Source of the DNA: Dinochytrium kinnereticum
Lineage: Eukaryota; Chytridiomycota; Chytridiomycetes; Chytridiales; Chytridiaceae
Length of the DNA: 19,120 bases
NCBI GenBank assembly: GCA_027604005.1
Contig: JADGJT010000403.1
Span: forward strand, 1 to 19,120
Reading direction: 5' to 3'
Within the stretch, counting starts at the first letter, position 1, and the number at the start of each line of letters is the position of its first letter. A program made the translations under genes and the position numbers. The notes under the pieces were generated by a model, which did no database searches, was not told the origin of the DNA, and saw only the letters and a list, made by a program, of their open reading frames with translations. Below are positions 1-10,985 of the stretch, piece after piece.

Positions 1-429
1 TTGATGGGAAATCCGGTCTAGAGGAGGCGGAAAGAAGCTTTGCGGCGGGCGACGTAAGGCGGAAGTTGTATTCGAGGGGTTTGTAGTCAGTGGAAAACAG
101 ATACTGTTTAAAAGTGACAGAAGAAAAGTGGATTAGAGCTACGCGAGAATGCTTCAAAGATGTACCTGAAGAAGAAGGTGGTGGTCGCAGTTCCACGCCG
201 AGGTGGACACGTCGATTATGAGATTCTTGATGCTTGGGTTAGCTAGCCGCACCTTTGTGAAGGCAGCGTCAATGTCATTGATAAGGCTTGGGTAAATCTC
301 GGAAAGTCTATAAAGACACTTTCGTAAATGGTGTTGCTCTGAAAGATGAGGGCGGCCATGTTGGCTGCCTGGGGTGAGGGCTGGGGCGCCGCGAGCTGGA
401 CCTGGTCTCGGGAGAGATCTGGGGTGCAT
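1..429 (-). CDS. Unrecognised protein, 5' part only (runs off left edge)
   Basis: I do not recognise the family. The proposed model has exon 1 at 429-166 and exon 2 from 103 to beyond position 1. They are joined in phase 0 across a 62-nt intron (CAG|GTACAT donor, TTTTAAACAG acceptor). The start ATG at 429 gives an Arg/Pro/Gly-rich head (MHPRSLPRPGPAR...) that could be a mitochondrial presequence or plain low complexity. It is followed by a well-mixed stretch (LSEIYPSLINDIDAAF, then IKNLIIDVSTSAWNCDHHLL) and, after the intron, YLFSTDYKPLEYNFRL and a Ser-rich tail. The readable part is about 122 residues. A competing model starts at ATG 359 in a better Kozak context (AACATGGCC) in another frame, beginning MAALIFQSNTIYESVF, and would need a weaker donor near 246. 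I prefer the first model because its frame stays protein-like on both sides of a clean intron. Confidence 0.42.
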
Positions 430-1774
430 TTCACCTTTTTCCGCACCCTGTCTCAACCCTATTCTCTCACCCTCTCTCTGGCTAGTTAGTGTGTGGGCCT
501 CGTTGCGGTTGTCGTGGCTGCCTTTCACGTCTCATTTCTTTTTCCCCTCTTTTCGTGGCTGCCTTTCCTGTTCGTTTCTGTTCTTCTTTACGCGTGCACG
601 TGTATGTTTCTCCGTTCTGTGTTGTTTTATTGCTCTTTAATGAACACGGGTCTGGACTCACTGGATTAGATCGCCTTTTTGGAGGCGAGCCAGGATGAGT
701 TCCTTAATGGGCCTGCCACTGTCTAGAGGGCGCTGCAGGAGTGAGGTTGCCAGCCAGACTCCCGTGCAGCTTTAGAGACCTAGCATCCTACCGACATGCT
801 TTTAAACGGCTTTCACTTATCATCAACCACATCTTCTCCAAAATGCAGCCCTGTCAGCCTTTCCGGAATCTGGCAGATCCTCTCGACGAGTCGCATGGCT
901 ATTCTGATACACGCTGCAAACATTCCACCCTACAAGGTGTGAATGATTCCTTCATGCAACCTCATGGCTCAATGCCCCTTCCACGCCACCGGGCAGTTCT
1001 GACTTCCACTCTTATTCCATGATACGCATCTACACTTGCACCTCCTGCTGCTGCCTCTGCACTTCTGTTTACAGGGAAGCTGCAGAGACGCAGCCGTTGC
1101 AGCCATGCGGGAGAAGCCATGCTTACCACAGAGCACTGTCCTGTTAGATTATAGCAGTGCCTCCACGCCTACTGTGCCATTGAAGTGTCTTTTGCACGCG
1201 TCAAATGCTCTGATTGGAGCAAGGGTAATGAGACGGACGGAGCAATCAGAGAAGTTTATCTCCATCATATCATCAACGCAGCAAGTCGACGAATCGCAGC
1301 CATGAAACCAATCAGAAACAGCAGCAGCGACGCCAGCTTGCGCCCTGTGGCAACAGCTGCAGGCTCGTTTATTTTTGGGGCACTGGTCAAGCTGGCTGCT
1401 CAGGGTCGGCTGCGGTCCTCCTTCCCTCAGAACACGTTGAAATTTGAAACTGAAACCATTCACTGCGTCCACCCTGACAATTCTCTTTTCTTTTCTGGAA
1501 CGCCTTGCCTGGCTGCCTGCCGCCTCCTTTCATATCGCCCGTCTCCGTCGAGTCCGTTCATTCCTTCACATCCTTCACCCTTAAACCTCCAGGCTTCATC
1601 TTGTCCTTGAAATCCCCCATCTGCCCGTCGCCCATTCATCCTGTCCATCCCAACTGTCAGGCATCCATCACCATCGCTTGAACCCAGAACCCCTTCATCT
1701 GTCCTCTCCTGAAACTGCAAGCTCCTTGTCTTTGTCTCGCGTGGGGAAATCAAAACTACTCTACTCAAGCAATA
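430..1774. promoter_or_regulatory. Divergent spacer with CCAAT-type boxes
   Basis: This spacer lies between two genes transcribed away from each other and holds no reading frame I would call a gene. Three CAAT elements cluster at 1210-1217 (CTGATTGG), 1243-1249 (CAATCAG) and 1308-1315 (CCAATCAG). The first and last are exact reverse complements. They sit 460 to 565 nt upstream of the ATG at 1775. In fungi such boxes are bound by the HAP/NF-Y complex; use of these particular copies is inferred. The 450-700 part is pyrimidine-rich and contains a 14-nt direct repeat (CGTGGCTGCCTTTC) at 513-526 and 554-567. Pyrimidine-rich sequence also precedes the 1775 start (about 1490-1770), consistent with a 5' leader. 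Confidence 0.35.
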
Positions 1775-2751
1775 ATGGCACCTTCAGCGACCAACTCCCG
1801 CTCAAAACACCACCTCTCCCTCTCGCTCACCTCAACCACCCTCTCTGCATCATCTGCAACAGCAGCACCGCCTTCTCCGTCTTCAACATCACCGAGAAAC
1901 TCCATGCCACCTCCTCCCGCTCCCATCGACCCTTCAATGATTGATAATGAGCCTGTGCCTCTAAAGAAAGTTATGAAGCAGCCACTTGCCACCGCACTGA
2001 GAACAGGCACTGGCCTGTTGCAAGTTCATATTCCAGGAGGTGTTGTTCGCGGGAGGAGGGAGGTTCGGGAGGATATTGGGATGGGAGGAAGTGTAGGGAA
2101 GTTGAGGCACCGGGCCGAGTCGTGAGTTCAATTTCACTTCGTTTAATCAGGCTTTACTCTCTTCCTTGTTTTGCTTCGCTTGATACTCATCACTTATCTG
2201 CATCCAAAAACAGCATCTCATCAACAAATACAGCCCACTCATTCGCTGAAACCGACTCCAACCCTTCCTCTCCAACCTCCATCACCTCAGCCCTCTCCCT
2301 CCCAACACCCTCCTCCACCACCTCCCTCCAAAAGCAATCAACCAATCCAGCACCCTCCTCCACCACCTCTGTCCGATTCCGAGAAACAGTCTCCATCGAG
2401 CACACCTTCTCCAAATCCGAATACGACCGTCGGCCAAGCATTGTCGAACCCTTGACGCGAGATGATGTTGTTGATCACTTGATTTTCAGGCGGTCCTTGC
2501 CGGTTTCAGCGTTCGGGGCTGGTGCTGAGAGGAGTGAAGCTGGTATTGTCATTTCCAAAGCGGAAGTGGTTAAAGAAAGAGCTTCGCAAGAGATTCAGAA
2601 ACATGGGGTCGAGCTTGAGGAGAGGGTTGGGAAGAGACTTTTGGTTGGAGCTGCGATTTGTGCGAGAGATGCGACGCTTGGGGTGCTTTTCACAGATTTG
2701 GTGGGCATTCGGGAGGCGGTCGAGGGGGAGGGATTTGTGCCTTGGTGGTGA
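1775..2751 (+). CDS. Ser/Pro-rich protein with VRF...TFSxxEYDR module
   Basis: Two exons (1775-2121 and 2214-2751) joined across a 92-nt GT-AG intron (GTGAGT donor, CAG acceptor) encode about 294 residues. The ATG at 1775 is in a good context (CAATAATGGC). Residues 1-60 and 120-168 are Ser/Thr/Pro-rich and probably disordered. Residues 169-198 form the only conserved-looking segment: VRF at 169-171, then E173, V175, E178, TFSKSEYDRR at 180-189 and PLTR at 195-198. The remaining ~95 residues look more ordered and end in VPWW. VRF fits the RVxF-type docking motif for type-1 protein phosphatase, and I associate the following [TF]S..EYDR pattern with fungal PP1-regulator-like proteins; that role is inference. 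The convergent neighbour at 4000-5285 carries the same module. I know of no enzyme domain here. Confidence 0.72.
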
Positions 2752-3999
2752 GGGGATAAAGTTTTTTTAGATTTACTCTTTTTTAGACCAGTCTTTTCTT
2801 CTGTTTGATTCTTTAAATGGTTTTCTTTATTCTTCCTTTTTTACATTCTTAGATAAGAATCTGTCCTTTTCCCTTTTTTTATATCTGCGGATGCCATTGC
2901 TGATACCAGGTTTAGATTTCTGCATGGAAGGATGAACCACTTAGTCTATATCATCCTTCACCCTCTTTCTATGCACTCCTTCTTTTTTCCTTTAGACCTT
3001 TTCCCCTTTTCTTTCTGTTCTTTCAGTGTTACTATTTAGTCTGACGTTTTTTATGTTCATTTTGCAATCCCTCCCTTACGATACAGTTATAGTTTTTTTC
3101 TCTCTCATCATCAGTTTGCTATTGTTGTTTAGCTTTTTTAACTGTCTCGTTTATTTAAGCATTGCTTGACCCTATCCTTTCTACCTTTCTTAAAGATGGT
3201 GGAGAAATAAATATAACGAGTGTTGAAAGATACTGAACTATTTGCTGGAGGGGTTGGGAGCAAGTGCAATCATTTCATAGCTCTCGTTTTTCCTGTTCGG
3301 CATTTCTTACATACCTTTCAAACCAGCTTCCCCAGCCATGTTGTTCTAAAGAATTATGAAACCCTCAAGACAATGTGATGGTAATCATGTTTTTGCTTCA
3401 AAACATTCTTGTTTCAAAAATGCCAAACCGCCTTACAAGGTGACAACAATGTTAAATTCTCTCACGCCAATGTAAAACAGGGAAATTATTATAACAAGAC
3501 TTTCATAATGACGAGGACACCACCCATCTTAATTCAATTTTAAGAAGAGGCGGTACTGAATATAGCGAGGCCAAAGCCATAAATTTTCACGATACTCAAA
3601 TGAAAGCAAAAGTTTAAGAATAGTTGTTGCTATCCAACAAGACAAAAGATATGGTATGTGATTGAATTGCATTGCTGGGCAAAAAAATAGTGCGTTTCAA
3701 AAGAAAGTTTAATTAACATAAAAACAGATTTAAAAAAAGAGAGAAGAAAAGAAAAAGACGTGAGAGATGAACGTGGAAAAACGCGAGGGGTGAATTAATA
3801 AGTCATAAACTTCGCCCCGCACGACTTGCTTTAATAGCAAAATAATTCTGAAGGTGACCATATGAGCAAAGGCAAAACGAGAAAAAATTGAGACTTTACT
3901 TGCATGCTAACCCTCAAACGCAGGAAAAGAGCAAGAAAGAGGGCAACTTATGATCATAACAAAATCAATTCCATGATCTCAATAACCCAAAAAGCAGCT
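2752..3999. other. AT-rich convergent spacer, no gene seen
   Basis: This stretch separates the 3' ends of two convergent genes. It is T-rich on the left (2760-3180) and A-rich on the right (3360-3900), as expected of two facing 3' regions. No long open frame, splice pattern or tRNA-like box was found on either strand. An AATAAA lies at 3206-3211 but is some 450 nt past the nearest plus-strand stop, so its use is uncertain. Confidence 0.5.
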
Positions 4000-5046
4000 T
4001 CACCCAATAACCGCCCCCCTTCGTGACCTCCCCACGCCAGCCCACGGCATAGCCTTCTTCCTTCCATCCCCGATTCCAGCTCCAACGTTCTTAATTCCTC
4101 GCCACCAAGGACTCCTCTGCCAATGACCCGGGCTACTAGTAAAAACAGCAGCAGGTGGAGCACCAGGCACGCTTCCACTCCCGTTTACCCTCACATTGCT
4201 GGCATCCTCAAACCCCATACCCTCTGACCCCTGCCTCACGGGCGATACCACAGCGGCAGCAGCCCCAAAGAACAACGGATCCCCACTCTCAAATTTCTCA
4301 TTCAACACACTCGGTGGAATCCACCCACTTGATTCTGCCATCCGATGATGAGAGGGCACGGACAGCATTCCAACAACCCCACAACCACGTGAAGAAATCG
4401 CCGCAAGACCAGGTGGCGCGCCGGTCAACGCGTTCCGTCTTCCCCGTGGTGGTGGGATAGGTGATGTGGGTGAGAGATGAGGAGATGAAGGGCACGGCGG
4501 GGTTGGTGGACGAATATTTGAATGAAGGCGGGGAGGAGGTGGTGGTGGAATTGGTTGCTCAGGATCCGTGTGGCAATGAAGATCGAGGCCTCCTTGTGGA
4601 AGGTCGCGATGGCGTTGGAGGCCTTCAGTGACGCGATGCATTTCGAGACGCATGGAGATTATCTCACGGGCAGATTCACGGGTTAGGGATTCTGGGGATA
4701 TGGAGGTTCGGTCGTAGTCTGTGCTTGAAAAGGTATACTCGACATCAACCCATTCCCAACTTTCAGGGAAAAAAAGAGGTGTGTGTTAAGATGAGAGGTA
4801 GTTTGGGTAAGGGGTAGAAGAATAAAGCACAAGGACAACACATTCAACCATTCAGCAAACACTCGTCAAACTCACAATCTAACATGAAGCCCTCTCCGTC
4901 TTTCATCCCCTCCCATAGTTCGAAAGGACGACTTCATCCCTTCCAGCAAAGCGAGCGAGACCAAATCCTCTGGCACGCCATCACTAACCGTACTAGCCGA
5001 ATCCATTCCAGGATCCTCCTCCTCCTCGTCCTCCTCCTCCTCCTCC

Positions 5047-5078
<32 letters not shown>

Positions 5079-5285
5079 GCTTGTTAGATCAGAAAACACC
5101 GGAGGCAAAGGCTTATTCACACACTGAAACAAAACAGACGAAGGATGAACAACAGAGCGCCAGGTTGCTATCACTTCAGGAAGAGTGGGGTGGGAGAGTT
5201 TTGGGCATGGTGTCGACGTGTTGAGTGTGAAGGGCTTTCTGGAGAAGACGGGGAGACGGCCTGCTGTGTATGATCCCGATCGCAT
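4000..5285 (-). CDS. Acidic low-complexity protein with VRF...TFSxxDYDR module
   Basis: Exons 5285-4876 and 4759-4000 join across a 116-nt intron (GTGAGT donor, CTGAAAG acceptor). The junction completes a TTT codon and so creates the VRF motif. From the ATG at 5285 the product is 389 residues. A run of about 23 Asp/Glu starts near residue 70. The module follows: VRF 135-137, E139, V141, E144, TFSSTDYDRT 146-155, LTR 162-164. The C-terminal ~220 residues are rich in Pro, Gly, Ser and Arg. VRF could dock protein phosphatase 1 (inference). The true start may lie upstream. The frame stays open with plausible residues (GFHPNSRYR) up to a good acceptor at 5327, which would need a phase-1 upstream exon. 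An ATG at 5748 opens a possible such exon, but I could not fix its donor. The 3' half is low in complexity, so its exact end is less sure. Confidence 0.6.
5015..5078. repeat. Trinucleotide microsatellite coding for Glu/Asp run
   Basis: CCT/CTC-type triplets (5015-5047, interrupted once by a GTC) pass into an uninterrupted ATC/TCA tract (to 5078). Read on the minus strand this gives the Glu and Asp run of the gene at 4000-5285. The tract stays in frame and is likely to vary in length between strains. Confidence 0.85.
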
Positions 5286-6794
5286 TCGGTATCTCGAGTT
5301 TGGATGAAATCCGCAATTCGTTGTCTCTGCAAACGAAAGTAACGAGCGGCACTGGCACTTCTTATTAATCGCAGCTATGCAGACAAGAAAACCAAAACCA
5401 AAACCAAAAACAAAGTTGGCACAGGGGATAGTGTTAGCCTCCAGAGCAAATAAACACAGCCAGGCCTGTCAACTAGCAAAGGGACAAGCAGGAGCACGAC
5501 CACGGTGGTGGTTGAGTCCAACGAGGCGCGAAGCAAACCAATTCAGCGGGCATGGGTTTGAATCCAGGCAGCCAACCACTCCTGTTCGCGCCGCGTCTTG
5601 AAGCCACCAGTCTTTCTGTTTCCTTCACGGCTGAAGCGTGATGACCAGGCAGTAAGGCACCGTGCCAGGGGGATGGATGGATGGGGTTGGGTTTAGGTTT
5701 GATTTGTGAACGCGTCCGAAAGGGGTTTTTGGACAGTTTTGAAAACATTTGTTTTTCAATACCTTTTCAGTGCTGAGGACGCTATCAATTAGTCCTTGAC
5801 TAAGTTTATTTTGTCCCTTTCAACCAGGGATAATGTTGAATTGGAATCAGGGGAAGACTACCTATCGTAGGAAAGTGAGCTCTGAGGGTTGCTCCTGGGG
5901 CCGCCACTCCTAATACGAGGAAGTGGCTTGAATTTTACGTGATTAAGAAAAGGGTTAAAGACTCAAAATTCTTGGAATGTCGGTCATCCTGGGATTCTCT
6001 ATGAGATTACCTGAAAATATAAATTACACTGCGTTGCAAATGGAGATACCTTGCGATATTGTTTTAGCCAGCCAAATGTGGGGGTTAAACCTTACGAGAC
6101 CCCGTCGAAGATCACGGAAGCCGGTTCCGCCTATTTGAGCAAGACGCCTGTATATTCACTGCATCGCAGCAGAGAACGTATACATGGAATTGCTGACGTG
6201 CATGATTATTATGTGCACAATGAGTCGTGTACTTAATGACACCAAGAATTATAGTCCACATCGGAGGAGGTACGAGGTGCTCATCAGAACCATTACATAG
6301 CTAACCAACCCAATACACCACGACATAGACGTCGCAGCAGAGCACACTGTAAATTCACATGATGAGTTGTTCGATAACGTCATGATATATAGCGCCGCCA
6401 ATGACTCCATTGTATCATCCAAAGTAAAGTCAGGGATTCACCAGCTCACCATAGCTCAGTAGGTCGACGGCTGAGAAAAGGAGCTTCAGAACGTACTTTC
6501 CGATAATCATACATCAAGCGTTGACTTTATCACTCCATTTATTCATGTGAGGAACGACCTAAGGAGAGGGTCACCTGTTAGACAAGTGTTGTGCTTCCCA
6601 ATAGTTTGAGATCTGTCGCGTTATAAGACGTTCAGACAATACGATGACGGGTGCTCACCTTTGCGTAAAGAAAGTTCTACCAACGTAAGAAATTCCTACC
6701 GACGATGCCAGAGCGTTATGGCGGCCTTAAGTTACAGAGGACTTGTGCAAACATTAACGTTAGCGTTTTTAAAAAATTGTCCGAATCACCACAG
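5286..6794. other. Spacer upstream of two divergent genes; possible missing exon
   Basis: No gene can be called securely. On the minus strand, 5748-5473 is open and begins MFSKLSKNPFRTR; it could be a first exon of the gene ending at 4000, but no donor in the needed phase 1 stands out. A (AAACCA)n-like stretch lies at 5387-5412. From 5750 to 6700 the sequence is AT-leaning with frequent stops in all frames. It presumably contains the promoter of the GCP2 gene. The frame of that gene's first exon stays open upstream to another ATG at 6705. Confidence 0.4.
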
Positions 6795-9700
6795 ATGATT
6801 GCTGGACGTGCGGCTGCTGGGAGGAAGGCGAGCGGGAGCGGGGACGGGAGTCCTGAGGCGTCCATCTCCACGGAGCCCTCGACGACCTTCATCAACGTAT
6901 GTTGTCTTGACTGCGCATGAGACCGTTCGCCCCTTTGCCTTGGACACCTCCACTCACATCACACTTCTTTCCATGTATTGGCTTTGGGCCAGCCATCAAG
7001 CGTTATGACGCCGTCTCAGATTGCTTTCGCACCGACCCCAAAGGCAATGGGGTCATTTGGGGTTGGACTGCTGGCTCGAGGAGCACCAGGCGCGGGATCT
7101 AGAGAGCATCTGCTTCACCCAGCTTCGCCTTTGATATCATCGTCAACAAGAGGGAGGTCAATGTCGGCGACGAACTTGGCAGATCTCGGGAAGGTGAGCT
7201 GGCACGGCATGGCCGTTTCTTGCGATGTGCTTTTACAGTTGTGATAGTACTTTGCTCGCATATTAGGAACTCATTCCGTTCTGTGGTCCATTTAAACTAA
7301 CAAAACCAACCCTCACATGCAGCTCGAAACAGCGACCAACCCAACTAGTATGAGCTCAACGCACATCTCTAGCACCCGTCCTACCACCGCATCAACAGAT
7401 TCTACAGCTTTTCGAACTCCATCTCGTTCACAGCACGACACTTTTGGAACTCCCCGTGGTCGGTCTGGAAGTCTTGTGCCAACCGCCAAAAAGAGGTCAT
7501 CTTCGAGATCTGCGATGGATGAGAAGAAACTGTTTGTGGTTTCTGGTAAAGAGCTGGCGTTGAAACCAGTCTATCCGAAGATGGTGCAGGTTTGTATTGA
7601 CGAGAAGGAGGGTGATTTTTTCTTGTTTTCTGACCTGCTCTATCTCGCTTTAAAAGGCCGAATCGCAAGTTTCGGAAGAGCCGTTAGGAAAGTTTACGCT
7701 TGCGCAGCAGGAGGCTCTCATTATGGAAGATTTGCTGTTTGTGCTTTTGGTGAGATGGTCTTAACATGTCGTCTTAGGGTTTACTGTTAGCAAACTTGCA
7801 TTTTCCTGACTCTGAATTTCAATTGATAGGGAATCGACGGAAAATACATCAAGCAAATCAATCCACCAAAGACGGAAGAAGATGGCTACAAGGCCCCAGA
7901 ATACATTATTGAAAAGACTTTGGGTAAGCTTTGCTTTTATTTCAAATAGACCTCAGTCAATTGATGTTGAGTTGTAAAGATCTTCTTTGTTAACTTAATT
8001 AAATATATTTTTTTGGAACGTCAAGACCACTCACTAGCCGATCTTACTCGTCGCATTGTCGCCTCTGCAGCCCACTACATCCAAGTTTCCCACTTCATAG
8101 AGACCCACTCTCGCTTCGAAGCTGGTCGCGTTGCTCACGCCCTTGTCGCTGCCATGCGTGGTGTTATCAAGGTACTTCGCCTACATTGCCTTCAGTTGTG
8201 AACTTCTCCTCCTTTCCCTTCGTATTTTCAGGATTACCTCGTTTTGGTCGCCCAGCTTGAACACCAAGTCCACTTTGCGCCATCCTTTGGAATTCATAAA
8301 CTTTGGTTTCATTTGTCACCTTCGTTACATGTTTTGGAGGCGCTTTCTGGACTTGCGACTGAAGTTCGGGTAGCAGAGATGGCAGCTAGTGGGAATGGAG
8401 AAGGGGATATCTCGATTTTGAGGGGGGTTGGATTAGGATTTGAGGGGTTTGGTGGAGGAGATGGGAAGAAGCGGGCTGTTGTGTTGGGAGTGCTGGCGGG
8501 GAGGATAGTTGCCTTAGGAGGGTGAGTTCTTTCTTCTCTTTCCCTTCTCTGAGTGAAATGCTTTTTGAGTTTTTTTTAAAATTATTAACTCCTCAGACGT
8601 AATCAGTTATCTTTTCTTGGTTTTATAAATCCCTGCTCTTTTCGCCTTATTTATTTTTACTCACCAACCTCCCTCAGCGACCCAGTTATAAAGCAGCTCC
8701 ACCTTCACCTCCTCGAAAAGTCTCTGATACCGTACCTCCAAACCCTTCGACGGTGGATCCACCACGGCGAAATCTACGACCCCTGCGACGAGTTTCTGAT
8801 TCAAGAACGCCAACTCAAATTGACAAAGGATCAGGTGAACGAAGAAGATTTTAGCGACGTTTATTGGGATCAGAGATATATTTTAAGAAGGGAATCTGTT
8901 CCACCTTTTCTTGGGGATGGGTTAGCGGAGAGGGTGCTGAGAGCTGGGAAGTATTTGAACGTTGTGAGGGAGTGTGGGATCGATGTTTGCGATGTTGAGG
9001 AGAGAGTTATTAATGGGGATGGGGGCGAGGATGCAATTTTAAGCTCGGCGGCTTTTGGTGATATGGTTGCGGCCATGGATGGTGGAAGGTTATACATTAA
9101 TTTTTTTTTTATGTCTTACTTACATTTGATTTTAAGTCTTTTCGGTTGCTTGGTATCAATTCACTTTTTCTTACTTTCTGTTTATAATGTATTATTGAAT
9201 CTAATCTTTTTGATTTTTTTCTCCTTATTTTCGTTGAGTAGAATCGTTGACGACATTGATAAGGCGTACCGATATGCCAATCAGACATTACTTGAGCTAC
9301 TAATGAAAGATAACCAGTTGATTAATCGTCTGCGGTAAGGTTTATTACTTTATGCACTTACAAACCATCTCCTCATCTACTTCGTTCCTACGTTGTCACT
9401 TACTCTAAATGGGAAACGCTAGATCAATCAAGCACTACTTCCTCCTGGACCAATCCGACTACCTTACCCATTTTCTGGATATTGCTTTCCCTGAACTGCT
9501 GAAGCCACGCTCCCAGGTCTCAGTCGACCGGCTAAGATCTATACTTGAACTCTCCATCCGAAATCCCTCCTCCACTTCATCAACCTCCGACCCTTACAAG
9601 GACGATCTCACCGTCGAATTATCTCCCTACACTCTTATAGATCAGCTTATTCGTGTTTCAAGCATGAGCGCCGAGCCCGAAACTACTGGCGTATCCGCTC

Positions 9701-10985
9701 ACATAGCGTTAGCTGGTGCTGCTGGTGTCCTAACGGGGATTGATACATTGATGCTGGGATGCCGCGTTGGGTTCCCGGTCTCGTTGGTGTTTAATAGGAA
9801 GGTTATGACCAAGTATCAGCTGCTTTTTCGACACTTGCTGCATTGCAAGCATATGGAGAGACTGCTCTGTAGTTCGTGGATGCATGATCATGAGCGAGGA
9901 GTTATGGTCACGCCAAGGATCTCTCGGCAGCCTATGAAACGTATGACGAACGCTTCGTCAGCTGGATCTTTGAACTCTGGTAGAGCTGTAAGAAGCGCTG
10001 GAGCTTCTGCAGCTTCCTCGACCTTGGCGCCTTTGAAGCCTTTTTCAGGCCCTGGGAGGGTTAAGGTAGAGGATGAGGAGGACGAGAGGTATTGGAAGGA
10101 GGAGAGAGAGGTTGAGAAGTTTGCGTCGCGATTGGGGGTGTTGAGGGCGAGGATGTTACATTTTGTGCAGCAGGTGATGCATTTCACTTGCGTTGATGTG
10201 ATTGATCCTCATTGGGCGAGGTTTGAGGGGAGGATAATGAAGGTATGTTGCTTTTATCTTTCAATTTTACTTACATGTTGAGACGAATCGTTTTGTTTTA
10301 ATGTCTTCTGGGTTCTTTTGTTTTTATCTTGCTTAGGTCACCACTGTTGATGAGGTGCTGAGCATCCACGAAGATTTCCTCGACTCATGTTTGAAGGACG
10401 GAATGCTGACGTCCCCAAATCTTCTCAAGGTAATCAATCATCCATATCAGCAGGAGGCAATCCTGGTTGTGATGCCATAATTGATTTGAAGTCTAACAAA
10501 ATTGAAATATATTCCGACAGCTCCTAAACTCTATCACCACAACCATCCTCACTTTCTCAAACCTTTCGGATGTCTTCTTCCGTTACCGCTCGAATCGCGC
10601 CTCCCGCCACCGACTTCGCCTAATCCCCTCCGCCGCAACCGCCTCAACCGCCGGCGGTCTCGCAGGAACAGCCGAAATGGATGATCTATCCTCTCCGGTA
10701 TCCCTCGCAGTCATGGACCGTGAAGGCGTGGGAAGGGGCACGAGCGCAGTAGCGGCATTGGAAAAGGTTGAGAGCCAGCAGATTCATGGAACCCGGGCAT
10801 TGCTGAATGCTTTAAGGTTTGAGGGAGTCGCTTCGGACGCCTCTCTGAAGTCTGGCAAGGGGAGTGGGACTGGCCCAGCTTCGGCTTGCCTCTTTGAGTT
10901 GGTGACGAGGTTGGATTATAATGATTTTTATTCGCGGAATTTCTTTTGGAGCGGGGTTGGGGGAGTTGGGAAACCCGTCAAATAA
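6795..10985 (+). CDS. GCP2: Gamma-tubulin complex component 2 (GCP2/Spc97/Alp4)
   Basis: This is a subunit of the gamma-tubulin small complex, which nucleates microtubules at spindle pole bodies or centrosomes. I place 12 exons: 6795-6896, 6993-7193, 7323-7589, 7657-7749, 7830-7923, 8026-8171, 8232-8521, 8678-9088, 9242-9334, 9423-10242, 10337-10429, 10521-10985. They sum to 3075 nt, or 1024 residues. All 11 introns are GT-AG and keep phase. Residues 1-190 are Ser/Ala-rich and variable. The N-terminal GRIP domain starts near 205 (LIMEDLLFVLLGIDGKYI) and includes HSRFEAGRVAHAL, YDPCDEF, YWDQRY and AGKYLNVVRECG. The C-terminal gamma-tubulin-binding part starts near 567 (SIKHYFLLDQSDY) and includes DPYKDDL, LFRHLLHCKHMERLLC and FLDSCLKDGMLTSP, ending LDYNDFYSR. 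These match GCP2 better than GCP3. Low-complexity inserts sit at about 722-800 and in the last exon. The start is uncertain: ATG 6705 is in frame 30 codons earlier. Confidence 0.93.

Noticed and set aside
741..1610. Several open frames of 90-140 codons on both strands between the first two genes.
   Set aside because: They overlap each other, give Cys/Ser/Pro-rich products with no recognisable motif, and lack convincing starts or splice partners.
1765..2010. Minus-strand frame opposite the gene at 1775.
   Set aside because: The Gly/Glu-rich product is the complement of the Ser/Pro codons of the real gene.
2122..2213. The downstream frame of the gene at 1775 extends leftwards over this segment, suggesting a separate upstream start.
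   Set aside because: The segment has a GTGAGT donor and CAG acceptor in matching phase and joins the two frames, so it is read as an intron.
5500..5590. GGTTTGAATCC near 5549 resembles a tRNA T-loop, with a box-A-like TGGTTGAGTCC about 43 nt upstream.
   Set aside because: The T-stem pairs at only two of five positions and no acceptor or anticodon stem can be formed.
6450..6520. TAGCTCAGTAGGT at 6452-6464 is a perfect-looking tRNA box A.
   Set aside because: No GGTTCGA-type box B follows at the right distance, the D-stem partner is missing and no acceptor stem pairs. At most it is a chance match or a decayed fragment.
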